DNA of 64,000 nt from Toxoplasma gondii ME49. Its lineage: Eukaryota; Apicomplexa; Conoidasida; Eucoccidiorida; Sarcocystidae. A program made the translations under genes and the position numbers. The notes under the pieces are model-generated. The model made no database searches, was not told the origin of the DNA, and worked only from the letters and a program-made list of their open reading frames with translations. Position 1 is the first letter of the stretch. Every line of letters starts with the position of its first letter. The stretch spans positions 2,612,691 to 2,676,690 of the forward strand of contig NC_031471.1 in assembly GCF_000006565.2 (NCBI RefSeq), written 5' to 3'. Positions 51,583 through 64,000 of this stretch are shown here, one piece after another.

Positions 51583-54500
51583 ATGGCAGGCCTTTTCAAG
51601 AATTTCAGAAACGGACTCTTTTTGCCGGAAAGCCGCATTTTTGGCAGGGGACGAAATTTGTACGTGTACATGCACAATTCTGCATTAAGCGAACGTTGCA
51701 GGATAACCAGTGTCAGTGCGTTGGCTTGTCGTTTTTCCCGGAGTGTGCCAAAGACACGTGCATGTTGTTTCTCACACCTAGGTTTCGCAGAACCCCTGCC
51801 AGGATCCTTGGCTCTGAGGTCAATTCCCACTCCAGCACTAAAGGGAACTCGCCGTTTCTTTTCCTTTTACACAAGGATGGAGAGTGCCAATCAGACAACT
51901 GCGTCTTCGGCTCAGCTCAGATACTTGATTGTCGAAAGGTTGAGCGACGCCTCAGCGGTGATGATGATAAAGTATGTGATTGTTTCCGCGGTGCTGAATG
52001 CTCCCGCTCTTCCAGAAGAGCTTTGTGATTGGCCGTATTCTTCCAACACACAGTTTAACGTCCAGCTAATAAGTGTACTTCACTGATTCTACATGTTTCA
52101 GAGCCATAGACGAAACGGAGGCTTTTCGGCGTATTCTTGGTTGTGCGACAGGAGGGTGACCAGTACACCGGTACCCGGCTGGGAAGCTACTCGCGTTTCT
52201 TGCCGAGTACACATCTTCATCGTCGTTGATTCGATTTTACAATGCTTATATGAATGCATAAATATGTGCCATCTTACGGGGTTCCTGGAGAGGTGACAGG
52301 CTGACTATGAACCACCGCGAGAAGCGCTCCTCTGCTTTTCTCCAATGTGTGCAGAATTAACAGGCCCAATTCCCTCAACGCCCTCTGCCTTGCTCTCTGC
52401 GATGAACTCGTATACACGCTTGAACAACTGGATGCTGGTGCGTAGAATGTTGCCATATATGTATATATTCATTTAAATCCGGTAGACGCGATGAATGCGG
52501 ACAAAGCAAAACTAAAGGATTGGCAAAGCACCGATGATGCTCTGGGTTCTATATAGCAGACCTCGGCCGTTTTCAGGGCAACTCGCACCCCCTGCCAGAT
52601 ATGTACCACCTTTTCTGACATCTCAGATGACAGCGTGCGCTGCGTGGTGCTCACTGGGGTCGGTGAGAAGGCTTTCGCGGCAGGCGCTGATGTGAAGGAA
52701 ATGCAGAGGCTCAATTTTGCCGACATCGTGACATCGGGTGATTTGCTGGCCAAGTGGGCGAGGATACACTCATTCAGGTGAGCGTGTCGTGTCACCGGTT
52801 GCACTCGTATGAACAAACTTGGCCGCCGGCCAACGTTTATACGATTTACTTCCTTGGATCGTTATTGTCGCCCAGGTCGAGCGACAATGGTCCGCCAGTG
52901 AAGGGACACCGATAGGTTTAAGGGAAGTTTTCCAGAACTGATCCATTAATCTAATGCAAGCTGTCGATGATTCCATCGAGGAGTGGATCAACGTCCTTTC
53001 TTGCACCCGCGTTTATAGGCTCATAGAGTCGGGTACATATGATGTTGATGAATTCCCTTCATAGAAACCGACTGAGTCTCGATAATTCCACAAATAACGA
53101 ATGTGTTCCTGAGGGCGAAAAATCGGCTAACAATCCACATGAGTATGAGGAGAAACAGGTGGTTACTCGTACCGAACTACCTCTGCCAGAGTAGTGAAGT
53201 GATGGCGTACTTCGTCGGTGAGGTAGAACTTCTGTAGCAGTAGCATCAATCAGAGACATTTTGGTTTGACCTTGTTGATGATTCTACATTGGCCCTGTAG
53301 GAAACCAATCGTGTGTGCTGTCAATGGATACGCTCTCGGAGGAGGCTGCGAACTGGCCATGATGTGTGACGTTGTCATCGCCAGTACACAGGTATGTGGG
53401 TCTGACCATGGAGATTAGCAGATGGCAAAGAAGTAAGAAGAAAACAAAAAAAAGCAATTGGTAGTCACGGGTAAGTGTTCGCGCAGTAAGAATTTGCTTT
53501 GTCGATGCTGTAGCAATCCACGCCTGTGGCACGCTCGTGACACGAAAAGGTCATCGATTCGAGAGGCACGGAAGTGTGTACTGGTGTCAAGTTCGCCGTG
53601 TCATCTGTAAGACCAGTGCTTGACGTGTACCACTTGCTGCCAATCATACGCGGTATTAGCAATTTGGTCTCCCATCATTGGTGTAGGTAGATATGCGGCA
53701 TTTTTCCCGTATTCAACAATTTCAGGCTATGTTTGGTCAGCCAGAAGTGCGGATCGGAACGATCCCAGGTAAAGGTGACTGCTGTCGCTTGACACCGGCA
53801 AAACTGCTCGCACCTGCTGATTTCACGTAAAAAGCGTGTGCAACGACGGTAGATACAGCAGTTATTCTAAGGGATATTCTTCTATGCAATCCGTGATAAG
53901 TACCATTACCCTAGTATTGTTAAAAGGCGTGACAGTGCGACACAGAGTATGCCTAAACGGAGCAGGGGCACGCATGAATATAGGCCCCCGTTTAACACTG
54001 TAGGTCATGATGGAGAAACGGCGCTTTCACTTAAGATAGAGGCGCCACATGGGATCTTCGTGGCGCGGAGGGTGTTGGACGTACGCTTGCGGAGCTGGCA
54101 TCTACCTTTCAGGAAACAGACAACGCCGGGGCGTGTGAAATGTTCACGCAGGAATGGGAGGCTCTCAGCGGCTGCCCCGTGCTGTTGGAAAGAGCTTGGC
54201 GATGGAAATGATCCTCACAGGGGAACCTATAAACGCGGAACGCGCTCTTCAGGCCGGTAGTCATATATCACCCTGAACATGTGAAGGCCTGCTGTTTCTC
54301 CTTTCTGATTAAAACGTGTGGAAATGGTCTGCACGGCTCATTTCCCGTCTCATCTACCATGTTTGACAAAATTGTTAACATGATTTCTCCTACCTTGTGT
54401 TCGCTGCATGAGCAAGCCTATCGTTTATATTGCTGTATGGTGCTGAGACATTTCCGGTAGGAATCCAAAATTTAGGGTGATCATCTGCTGTTGCAGCACA

Positions 54501-55193
54501 CCAGGGGTCGTCCTCTGCCATAAAACTAACACGGGGGTTTATAGGAGCGGGTCGGCTGGTACCCGTTCCCACGCGTGAATGTTGTTCGCCACTTTGCGAT
54601 GCTTGTCGTCTACAGGCCAAAATCGTTCCACCGTCCTTGTCCTGCCACTTTTTTAGGGTTGATAAGCCGAGTGGTGCCGCCTTCACATGTGGTGGATGAG
54701 GCAGTCAAAGTCGCAACATCCATTTCGAGCCATTCCTTGCCGATGCGTGCGTCTAGAAATGCAGATTATGGATTCCTCTGTTTGTCCTACTGGTAGAACG
54801 CTAGATCACTAGAACGTTCAAGGCCGTTGCCGATCTTGTGTGGTGAAGCTATAGTAATCACCATTGTGCCCTGTAGCTATTTGCTTGTGTTTGTCCAGCA
54901 TCATTTTAATATCGAACATGTGGCGCCGTACCTGTCTACAAAAATATCCAGACTAGACGGTTGAGCTTTACCTCATCGACTTGCCTTTGGTCATCGCTCT
55001 TTGCATCGGCCTATCCTGTCATTACGCAGTCATTGCGGCGAAGGAGTGCGTCAATCGAGCGTACGAAATGCCATTACAAGAAGGCCTGCTCTTCGAAAGG
55101 CGTCTTTTCCACGGGACGTTTGCATACGAAGACCGCAGAGAGGGCATGACCGCCTTTGTGGAAAAACGAACTCCTCAGTGGCATCACAAATGA
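51583..55193 (+). CDS. Enoyl-CoA hydratase, mitochondrial short-chain type
   Basis: Eight exons join in phase to 371 codons: 51583-51971, 52355-52437, 52627-52777, 53301-53391, 53726-53768, 54152-54256, 54657-54746, 55030-55193. The product is a crotonase-fold hydratase that adds water to 2-trans-enoyl-CoA. From about residue 112 it follows the ECHS1 family closely: NRPNSLNAL, the oxyanion-hole segment [19 protein letters not shown] and [11 protein letters not shown] carrying the two catalytic Glu, then [12 protein letters not shown], and the typical ending [14 protein letters not shown]. The first 110 residues are rich in Arg, Ser and Phe with few acids, as expected for a mitochondrial presequence. 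That N terminus is longer than usual and the ATG at 51583 is the least certain point. The pathway is uncertain; branched-chain amino-acid breakdown is a reasonable inference. Confidence 0.92.
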
Positions 55194-56919
55194 TCCCCCT
55201 GGGACATGCTACCCTTCAGGCTGACCGTGCAGAAGTGCGGCTCCCCGTCCCAGGCTTTTGAGCAAGTGCAGAAAAAGAGTTTCGAGTTTTCTCTCCTCTG
55301 TGATGTCATATGTCCTCGCAGAAAACAGGATGCACCCGCGTGATCTCTTTCGATTCATGCTTTCGCACAGTCGCATCACCGATGCGTTTTTCCGTAGATA
55401 CCACAACAGGCAGTCGTGAATCCGTCGGCTGAGCGACCAGACGCATTTCCCCTAACAGAGACACTGAGACACAAATGGCCGCCGACATGCATTCCTCTGA
55501 CTCGAAAGGGTCAACCTACAACTAGGACAATCAACACGCAGCTATACACAAACGTACACTGACACTGTGGCGCTTTGGCACGAAGCATACATTATCCATA
55601 GTCACTTGAGTTATGATACGTGTTGCATCGCTGATCCCACCTTGAATCTCAGCAGAGTGTAGCGTGCGAAGCATTTGGGTGTAGTCCTACAAACAGATGT
55701 TCACGCTACCAGAACGGTGGTAGAGACCAGAGTTCGTCACGCTCGGTATTGAGGTACTGAATGTGTCTCAAAGAAAAGGTGAAACAATATGGGATACTGT
55801 TCACGCAGTGAGATAATGACTGAATCTCAAGCTCATGGTGTGGAGACGAAGTCTTGGATGAGCGTGTTCTGTCTTCCCATGGCACCTGACAGTGGCGTAA
55901 TACTGCGGCAGCACGATAGCGACATTGAGACGAATAAGTGGGACACATATGCGCATAATAAATGAACGAAGTAACTGCATGAGGTGTGTGTTTTCACTGC
56001 CTTAATCAGCCATCAGTGGACAGTTGCTCTAAGGTTTTACGCTACTGACCACGTCCCGTACGGCATCGCAGTGTTGCTTCACGGCATCTCCAAAGGCCTC
56101 TGCTCCACACGGGTGCAGCTTCGCAACGGAGAGACTTCTGCAGGGCAGAAGTTTTGCAGGACAAAAAAACGCGACCATAACGACTCTTCTTCAGGACGTC
56201 TGTTGCTCCACTTTTAACTATTGACACCAGTAAGAGAAGTAAACATCAATCGGTTTTACGCCAGCCTTTTGAAGTGACTGACATGTGTTATATTGGCTGC
56301 TCTGTCGCAAAGGCTCGAGTGGTTGTTTTTGTGGTTTCAGGTGGCTTGCATGCATGCGGGAACGAAGAGACATACACAGGAGGCCGATGGGTGCTCCGTC
56401 GTAGACGGCTTTCTCCTGTTGAATATCCCGCTTTTGCATGAGCGGCGCCCTAATTATATTTTGCAATTCTGTGGCGTGCTGCTGAAGATCGTTCACAAAG
56501 CCATTCGTGAGGAAACACTATTCCTGCTGTGATACGCCTTTTTTCGTCCTCCCCGCAATCTGACCCCACGCGAGACAGCGCGAACATTAAACGAGTCGAC
56601 ATTCATAATTTCATTCCCGTCTTAGTCACATTTTTTCTGTCGGTGCCTTTTCTTGGTGTGTCGTGTCGCGAGAATTGAGTATTAGTCTTTCGTTTCTCCG
56701 TGCTGGTAACTGGGCACTCGCATCTTCTGCGCCACCACCCCACGTCGGACGTGTAGCGGTGCGTGTCTGTCGTGGAGCGTAGTGCGTTTGTCTGGTGTTT
56801 TCCTTGTGATGAGTTTTTTCATGCCTTGGTCCCCCTGTCCTGTGTAGAAAGCGAATTTTTTATCGACGTGATCCCCTGCCTTGAGCCAATCTTGTTAGAG
56901 TCTCACCGTCCCTGTCATC
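55194..56919. other. Intergenic between hydratase and eIF3d genes
   Basis: No coding exon was identified. It should contain the hydratase 3' UTR and the eIF3d promoter and 5' UTR. The last 350 bases are pyrimidine-rich on the plus strand, common just upstream of Toxoplasma start codons. Confidence 0.45.
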
Positions 56920-59900
56920 ATGGAGCAAGCCAGCGAAGAACGACCGCATTTCGAGCACATTGCTAACCCGGGGAGCCTATTCGGCTGCCATCCTCAAAGC
57001 GCCGGATGGGGCCCCTCGACCTGCGATAAAGAGGTCCGGACCGAGTGCTTGGCTGCGTTGGCTCACTTGCCGTTCGAGCCTAATGTACGCCCGTCTCTCT
57101 TCTCTCACCAGCTCTTTCGGGCTTGTGATTTCACCTTCCATGTTCAACAGGTGCGCCGAGCCGTGACTTCCGTCAGTAGTATTCACTTAAAAAGCCCAAT
57201 ATGCATGCGTTTTTGTCGTCTCACGGGTGGCGGTAGGAAGACGCGACCTGCTCAGTACCATGCCAGAAGAAATTATCTGCTGGGGGTTTCTTGCAGTTTC
57301 TTTAGCTGGGGAACATAAGGAGCACAATGAAGTGTCTCGTGCCCAATCCTAACACGGTCACTGTGCGCGCTTGACTTCGTTTCTTATGCTCCTCTGTCCT
57401 CTCCCGACAAACTGGCTAGCCTTCGTCTCGTCACTGCTCCCAGACGCAAATAGGTTAAACTGCGTGTAGCGTTCGGTGTGTTCAGAGACAGCGGGATGGT
57501 CGTGATCCTCGCGGTATTACCGTCGCGTTCGCGGATGAAGAGCAACAGTTCCAGACTGTTGACAATAGGCCGTTACTGAGACGCGGTGGCGGAGGTAAGT
57601 ACCGGCGGGGATTAGACTGGTAGGAAGTGCACGAGTAGGATGGTGAAATCTGTTTCTTCTTCCGTTATCAAACATAAGGTAACATATCGTAGTGTTGCTT
57701 GTCCTGCTACCTCTGCCCGAAAAGAAGCTTGAGGGTGCAAGCATTCTCTCCCCTGGCCGGCGGTCACAGATTGACAGTTGCACCACTCGGTTTGCCTTTC
57801 GAACATTTAGGCATTTGCACTTAGGCTGTATGCTCGTTGGCTCTATCTTCATATGGCCGACTGGTTGGGTGCGTAGGCGGCTGGCTTCACAAGCGCCGAG
57901 CTCCAGTGAAGCAGTCCACCGCTGCCTTCAACGAGAAAAACAAGGAGGAAGAGGAGCTTCGCCTTGGCAAGAAAGGAAAGAGCGAACAGAAGAAGCAACA
58001 GCAACAACAACAGGCAAGTCATGCATGGAGCACCGGTGTATTAAGCGCCCCCACTATACCACGGTGGCAGGCGCGGAGCCGAAACCCTGATGGTCACAGG
58101 GGTGACTCAAGGCAGGCTACGACTATGTTCCATGCAGTATAAACGTGATTGGGAGCAGGTGCTCATCATCTTCAGTTAGGAGTTGACGATGGAGAAGGTG
58201 TTCTAGGCAGTGGCCTTCTCGACACCGTTATAGTTCTTTTCTTTGCGATTTGCTCAGGCTCGCTTTGCACGGATTCACGCGCGTCACAGGGCATTCAGCG
58301 AGTGGTCGGTGCAACCCACAAACGAGTGGGCGGTGGAGGCCGAGATTCCTCTGTCTCAGTTGTACAAACACGCTGTGGAGAGCGGTAAGGCCTGGTCACG
58401 TGGACAGTCTGTTAATGAGCTGTTCCACACGGTTCATAAAAAAATGCATGCACTCAAATGTGTACAAAAAAAAGGACAGTGCCGGAAGCCGTCGCCGCAA
58501 GGGAGCGTGCAGCGTTGTTACAGAGCACCGGTGCAATACCGCCTTCACATCAACGGTTCAAGGTTCTTAATCCGTTCAATAACGATGCGCTACGCGTCGG
58601 AGCGGTCAACAGAACAACTCACCTCGATGTTTCTTTTCAGCTTTCGGCGCCACAAGGTGAAATCAACGTGCTTGCCCACGTTGTACTATGGCGCTGATGC
58701 GTCGCAACTCTCCAGCCAAGGCCTGGGCATAACGGGAAAGCAACGCAGGAACTGAATGGCTTTTCTTTTTTGTGGATAGCTTCAGCGTACCTTTTTGTGT
58801 TTTCTTTTGTGGTGCAGGCAAGATTAAGGTCAAGGATTTGGCATGGCGCGGTGAGCTGCGCACATACAACAAACAGGCCGACCAAATCCGCACCAAGTTG
58901 CCGGTGGCCCTTCAGAACCTTTCGTCTAACTTTGACTATTACTGGGTGACGACACAAGATGACGATCTGATCAAGGTAGGTTGACGTCTTCCTCGCAACG
59001 CGAGGCGTTTTTTTTCACGATCGGCCTTTTCTAGGCGCCGTTGCTCTCATATGGCATACCGACTTCTTTCTTCTGCTGCATGTTTTTGCCGGTCCACTCC
59101 CGCCTGGAGGAGCAGCCGGAGCCTCTTTTGCTGTCGATACACGTGCCCCTCTTTCCAGCTACAGACGCGGTTGAATACGAAGAGGTGGTCCTCAGGCTTT
59201 GGGCGAAGAAACACCATCAGCGTGTTCACTAAATTGCCAGCAGCGGCGGCTGCGTAGGAACGGCGCCCATGAGGAAGAACGCCAAATCCTAACGTGGCGT
59301 TCTCGAGAGACTTCCGCGTGTACAGCATGTTGGTCAGTAGAGTTCGTATGAAGCAGGATTCTCTTCCGTGTCTCGCCTGCCGCACAGCACTGCGATTAGG
59401 GAAGGCTGGCTTCTTCTTTTCAGGAGCAAATGCTCAACAGCTCAGAGCCGATCGACGTTGCGGCGACCGACCAGGTGCTGGCATGTTTGATGGCAGCTCC
59501 TCAATCCAAATACTCGTGGCACTTGCACCTGACTAAGGTGGAGGGCAAGCTACTTATTGACAAAGCGAACGGCTCTATTGTAGACTTGCTGACGGTCAAC
59601 GAAACCGCGAGTGAACCTCCCATGCAGGATGCAGAGGTGAGTCTGCCTCTGCGCCGCGTAGCAGTTTGCGTGAAGGAAAGTGGAGGCTGCGGGAAGGCCC
59701 GTATACTGCAGTAGACCAAAGCCAAAAGGTGGAGAGAGATTGTGGATTCGGCGGAGTCTCGTGAGACAGTGGAACTAACACGTTTCTTGAATGCGGCTCC
59801 GCGAAGCGACGAATGTATAAGCGATCGTGGGAGCGATGGTACGATGCTATCATTTTACCAGCACACCCAATTATGGGAAACTCACCCGAATCTGGTGTCT

Positions 59901-62900
59901 TTTCATTCGCTAGCCATTTCTCCGATAATAGCCCTTCGATTGCCTCGGTGGAATCTCACTCGAGCAGACAGTGTGTGTGTGTGGTACTGAAGTCACCCGC
60001 AGGACTCTCGAATGGAAGCTTTTTGTAGCGCCTCGCCTCAAAAGGGCGGATGTCTCACCGACACTGGAAATTGTAGCGCGTCAGTCTTCTCGTGTTTATG
60101 TGTGAACACTGGAACTAAAGTGTGTGAAATTGATGTGATGGACCCACCGTCATGTATTTCTCAGTTCTTTGATTATGCGTGTCGAACATGGTGTTCCAGA
60201 ACCGTCTTAACAGGCCTGCCGCACTTGGCTTCGAAGCGGTGAAAATCAACCAGAACCTCCGCCAGCAGCTGCTTGTCAAGGGCGAAGAGCCTGTGAAGTT
60301 TTCCCCGCCACCATTCGTGGAGGCTGGAGACAACCCTGCGTCTATTGCGTACAGGTACCGTCAGCTGAACTCTCCTTCGATTGGACTTTTCGTTTGTGGT
60401 TACCACTTTTTTGAGACGATGACCCCCCTTACTGCGTGCATGCTACTCGCGTATGTCACGTGGACGGCGATGGTTTTTGTATGGGGTTGCCAAAACTTTT
60501 GCGCAACTGCTGCCACACGAGGTCAGGGAAAAAATCTCGTCAACCTGCATTCAAAATAGTCAGTGTATTCAGCGGACGTGTGCCATGTCCTGAAAGGTGG
60601 CGTGAGTTGCTTGTTGCTAAGCCAATTTTTCTGTGCATTTTGTTTCGTGCATGCTCATGCCATACGAGAGAAGAAGCGGTTTGGATTGGGTAAAACAGGT
60701 GATTGTCAGGTGTTGAACCCGACCTGGGTCACGTCGGTGTAGACGTGCGACTGACATATATCTTAGCGAACTGTACGAATCCTGTAAGTCTTGCCATTGG
60801 ATGCATGATGGTAAATGACAGACTTGCATGCGTCACTGGTGCGATTCAACATGCTTCTCTTCTGGCGCGCTAAATATTACGATCGCCTGTACTTCGTGTC
60901 GTTACATTGGAATTTCATTGCTTGCAGGTATCGAATGTTCACGATACCGGGAAGGACAGGCGGTACAGGAGGGGGCAAATCAAGGCAGCCAATCAACATT
61001 ATCACCAGGTGCGTTTAGCAGTTTGCTCCTGGATCTGCAGACTCGCCCCTGGAGAGGCCGTTGGCTACCGATGTTGTGCTAAAGCTTTGCATCTGCAGTC
61101 ACCTCTGATCTATGTGCCAGGAATCATGTACAACTGTTGCTTGTCCTTGCCTCACGGACCGAGAACACCCGGATTATAGAGAGGCCTAAGACACGCCCAC
61201 TGTTATTTGCCTCTGTGACAGACAAATGGAGGTGTGGTTGGCGCTACTTTTGCCACCGCGCAATACACTGGAATCAGTTGATGCTCCGTACCACCCAATC
61301 GAAAGTTGGGATGGCTACTCCGTACAGTAGAGTCTCCAATTATCGTGCTATTCACTTTGGCAGACGCATGCGTTTCGGGCCCATAAAATTTGCAATGGTT
61401 TCGGCGATTCTCACGTGCACCTCGGGGAATCGTCGTCCTCGTCCAAAAAATCCATTAAGGGGTCCTGTTACCTGCTGCTGATGTTCAGGACGGAAGTCAA
61501 CGCCAAACTGCCTCAGCCTGCTGACGGATCGCGCAAGCCGAGCCCTGGTGACGAGATGACAGGCGGCCACAGCAAGCGGGAGAAGGAAGACAGCGACCCG
61601 TTCGGAAAGGATGGCGGCGGCTATGTTTACATCTGTGCACTCAATGAATACGACATTAAGGGTAAATGATACTGCCGTTGCTGTCCTCTTATGCCCATAG
61701 GAACTCGCTGCCGCAGGGGAACGGGCTGTTGCTTCATATTGCTTCTGGCGGAGCCACGCGCGTAGCAGATTTCATTTATGTGTAATTCAATAAAGCTACT
61801 TTCAAGAGCACGCGTTCCGGTAGACGCAACCAGAGTATCTACTGTAACATTAAAAGGTACACGCTGCCGCATGTAACTCCGTTGCGGCTTGACTGGACAG
61901 TGGACACGTTTCAAGACAAATGTGTGCGGTTCGGAAGGCCGGCTGAGGACACCTCATTGAATTATCACGGGTAGCGCCACGCTCCTTTCACATCTGCGCG
62001 CCCCGTGAACAGGTCAGCGGAACTGGCGTGTCCAAATGGAAACCCAGAGAGGAGCTCTCCTAGCCACCGAAGTGCGAAACAATGCGTGCAAGCTGAAGAA
62101 ATTTGTGGCGTCAGCCATGATGGCCGGTTGCGACGACCTGAAGCTTGGTTTCGTTTCAAGAAAAGCAAACAACGACAATGGTAAGGGGGTTTTCTGGCAA
62201 TGCGCAGTTGTAGTTAACGATTTACGTACAGGCGCAAGCGGTGGGGAATGCACCTAACAATGCATTTCCAATACCCACCTGTAACGACGCGGAGCCCCCG
62301 GATTTAGAGAGCACTCCGGGCAGACTCGTGCATGGCGTTGGTGGCAGTAACGCAGGGTGGTGCCTGAACGCATGGACGTTTCTGAAGGAGAAACGAGGCG
62401 AGGGTGCTTATCGCACCGTACTTTTTGTGTCAGCAATGATGTTGGGCCGTGTGTATGTCGCCTTATTCACTATGGAGGTTTCAGGTGAATCTTACCCAGT
62501 TTGCGGTGCGCTCCTTTACTCTCGGGTAGTTTGTGTTAGAGGTCTGATGCTTATTGTTCAAGGATGCACCATGATGGTGGGGCAGCCGTTGCGGTGGCGG
62601 CCATACCAAGGTAATACTGTGTGCGTTTGTATTCTCTTTTGACGCACTGTGCAGAGCACCACGTCGTGTTGAGCGTTCAGTCTTACCAGACACGGGATCT
62701 GGGTATGCAAATCGGACTGAAACCTGATAACGCCTGGGGTATTGTTCGGGCCATTGTCGATATGGTTATGGAGAAGCCCGATGGCCGGTGAGTAATCCTA
62801 CGAGATACCAGTATATTCTTTTCTTACAGGTACTTCAATTGTGTTATGCCTCGCCAAAAAGTGGTTCTTTTGCAGTATAGGTGCGGGATATTTCCAGGTA

Positions 62901-63463
62901 CATAACGCTGCTGCGGCGGCCTACTGCAGTTGTGAAACAACCAAAATCTTCATGTTAGCACACAGACAACGCAAGGTAATATCAGTCAACTAGCACCAAT
63001 CATTCAGTTCCGCATCCGCTGTCGACGTTATCTGGTAGCGCGTCTGTTGTTCGTTGTCACGCTTTCCGTGTAGCACTGTCAACCTTAGTGTTGAAACCCG
63101 TTAGCACGCGAGAGGAACTCTTGGTGAATGATTTACGTTTGCTGCAACATTTGTCAACCGTTGCAGAAGTGTTCGTTTGTCGAATGCTCGGTAGGCATGG
63201 TAGCGCCGTCCTGAGGTAAACCAGAGGTGATTTCGTTTCATGCAGCCCTAGTTGCAGAAATTGTGTCCGCGTGTGATCACTGGCGTTAGCTACCAGTCTG
63301 TCTGAATGTTGTTTACAGATATGTCTTGTTGAAGGACCCGACAAAGCCGGTCATGAGGCTATACTCGCGACCTGAAGAGGAGGACGAAGACGCGGAGGAA
63401 GAAGAGAAGGCACCGGAGACTAGGACTGAAGAACGTGAGACGAACAGAAACGACGAGGAGTGA
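56920..63463 (+). CDS. eIF3d: Eukaryotic translation initiation factor 3 subunit D
   Basis: About twelve exons: 56920-57150, 57486-57594, 57877-58013, 58258-58384, 58818-58975, 59424-59636, 60200-60354, 60928-61008, about 61333-61661, 62013-62180, 62655-62787, 63319-63463. This gives roughly 661 residues, longer than the human protein (548). Family landmarks in order are SGWGP near the N terminus, ADEEQQFQTVD, WAVEAEIPLSQL, FDYYWVTTQDDDLIK, VDLLTVNETASEPP, PASIAYRYR, GALLATEVRNNACKLKKF, KLGFVSRK, NAWGIVRAIVDM, LLKDPTKPVMRLY and a Glu/Asp-rich tail. eIF3d is part of the eIF3 complex on the 40S subunit and is the known cap-binding subunit in some mRNAs. Oddities are a GC donor at 58014 and a Ser/Lys/Gly-rich insert around 61420-61620. 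The acceptor near 61333 is the weakest junction. Confidence 0.93.
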
Positions 63464-64000
63464 GAAGGCAGAGTGAGACGCATGAAAAGGTATGTGCTCA
63501 ACATTGTTCACTGTTTTACTATGTGGAATTGTTCGTTAGTCCCAGAACGGTTTGGCAAATTTATACGAGTCTTTCGCGTGCCGTGAAGTGTTTGTTGGTC
63601 GGGCTGTCGCCGAGTCCAGAGGTAGCAGAAGAGGACGTCACCATTAGAGCTGGCAAGCATGTTGGAGGGAGTGAACGGGGTATCTCTGTGGACGTACAAG
63701 CGTCTTCGTTAGCAACAGTACACCAATTCTTCGATCCATTACTATCTTCTTCTAAGGGAAATTTGTTGCATTTGGATAAGACCTGAGAACTTGTCTGTGG
63801 CTTACAACTCGTGGTGTTATCATTTTAGCGCTGCAGTTGGTGCAGGACTCCTTTGACATGCGCTATTGCCTACTCACAAGGCGAACATGAACAAATTTTT
63901 AGCAGCGATTTGATGGAACGATTCCTTTGGACGGCCGTCCTAGAATAACACGTATGAGGCAACTTACATATTTCTACGTTGTTGGCCGTCCCCATGTGCA
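63464..64000. other. 3' flank of eIF3d
   Basis: Probably eIF3d 3' UTR. A 108-codon frame (63460-63786) shows no family signature and overlaps the eIF3d stop region. Nothing else is seen before the window ends. Confidence 0.4.

Overview
The window is nuclear DNA of an apicomplexan, almost certainly Toxoplasma gondii. The strongest evidence is at 34.6-39.6 kb: a head-to-tail array of about 520-bp PstI-bounded units that I recognise as the T. gondii 529-bp repeat used as a diagnostic PCR target. Other signs agree: many short exons with GT-AG introns, TA microsatellites inside introns, TGCATGC motifs, GC-rich disordered protein segments and a plant-like calcium-dependent protein kinase (CDPK).

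Layout, left to right. 2.2-9.6 kb (+): a multi-exon FYVE zinc-finger and coiled-coil protein, with part of the middle unresolved. 13.5-13.9 kb (-): a single-exon small protein with a signal peptide. 18.1-30.5 kb (+): a 15-exon CDPK of 1171 residues. It has an N-terminal MGC acylation motif, a C2H2-type zinc-finger motif in a disordered N-terminal region, a complete kinase core and four EF-hand positions that all depart from consensus. 32.6-34.3 kb (+): an OTU-family cysteine protease locus split between two frames at a run of six A. 34.5-39.6 kb: the 529-type array, broken by a 20-N assembly gap. 39.6-51.6 kb: a gene-poor 12-kb stretch with a GC/CpG-rich block near 41.9-44.8 kb. 51.6-55.2 kb (+): an 8-exon mitochondrial-type enoyl-CoA hydratase, 371 residues. 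56.9-63.5 kb (+): eIF3 subunit D in about 12 exons.

The genes do not form a pathway and have independent housekeeping, signalling and trafficking roles, as is normal for a eukaryotic chromosome. Exon models were built by hand from splice-site consensus, phase continuity and family similarity. In the CDPK, hydratase and eIF3d models all phases close, with one weak junction in eIF3d. The main targets for follow-up are the CDPK architecture, the split OTU gene beside the array, the duplicated array-junction segment across the gap, and the gene-poor block.
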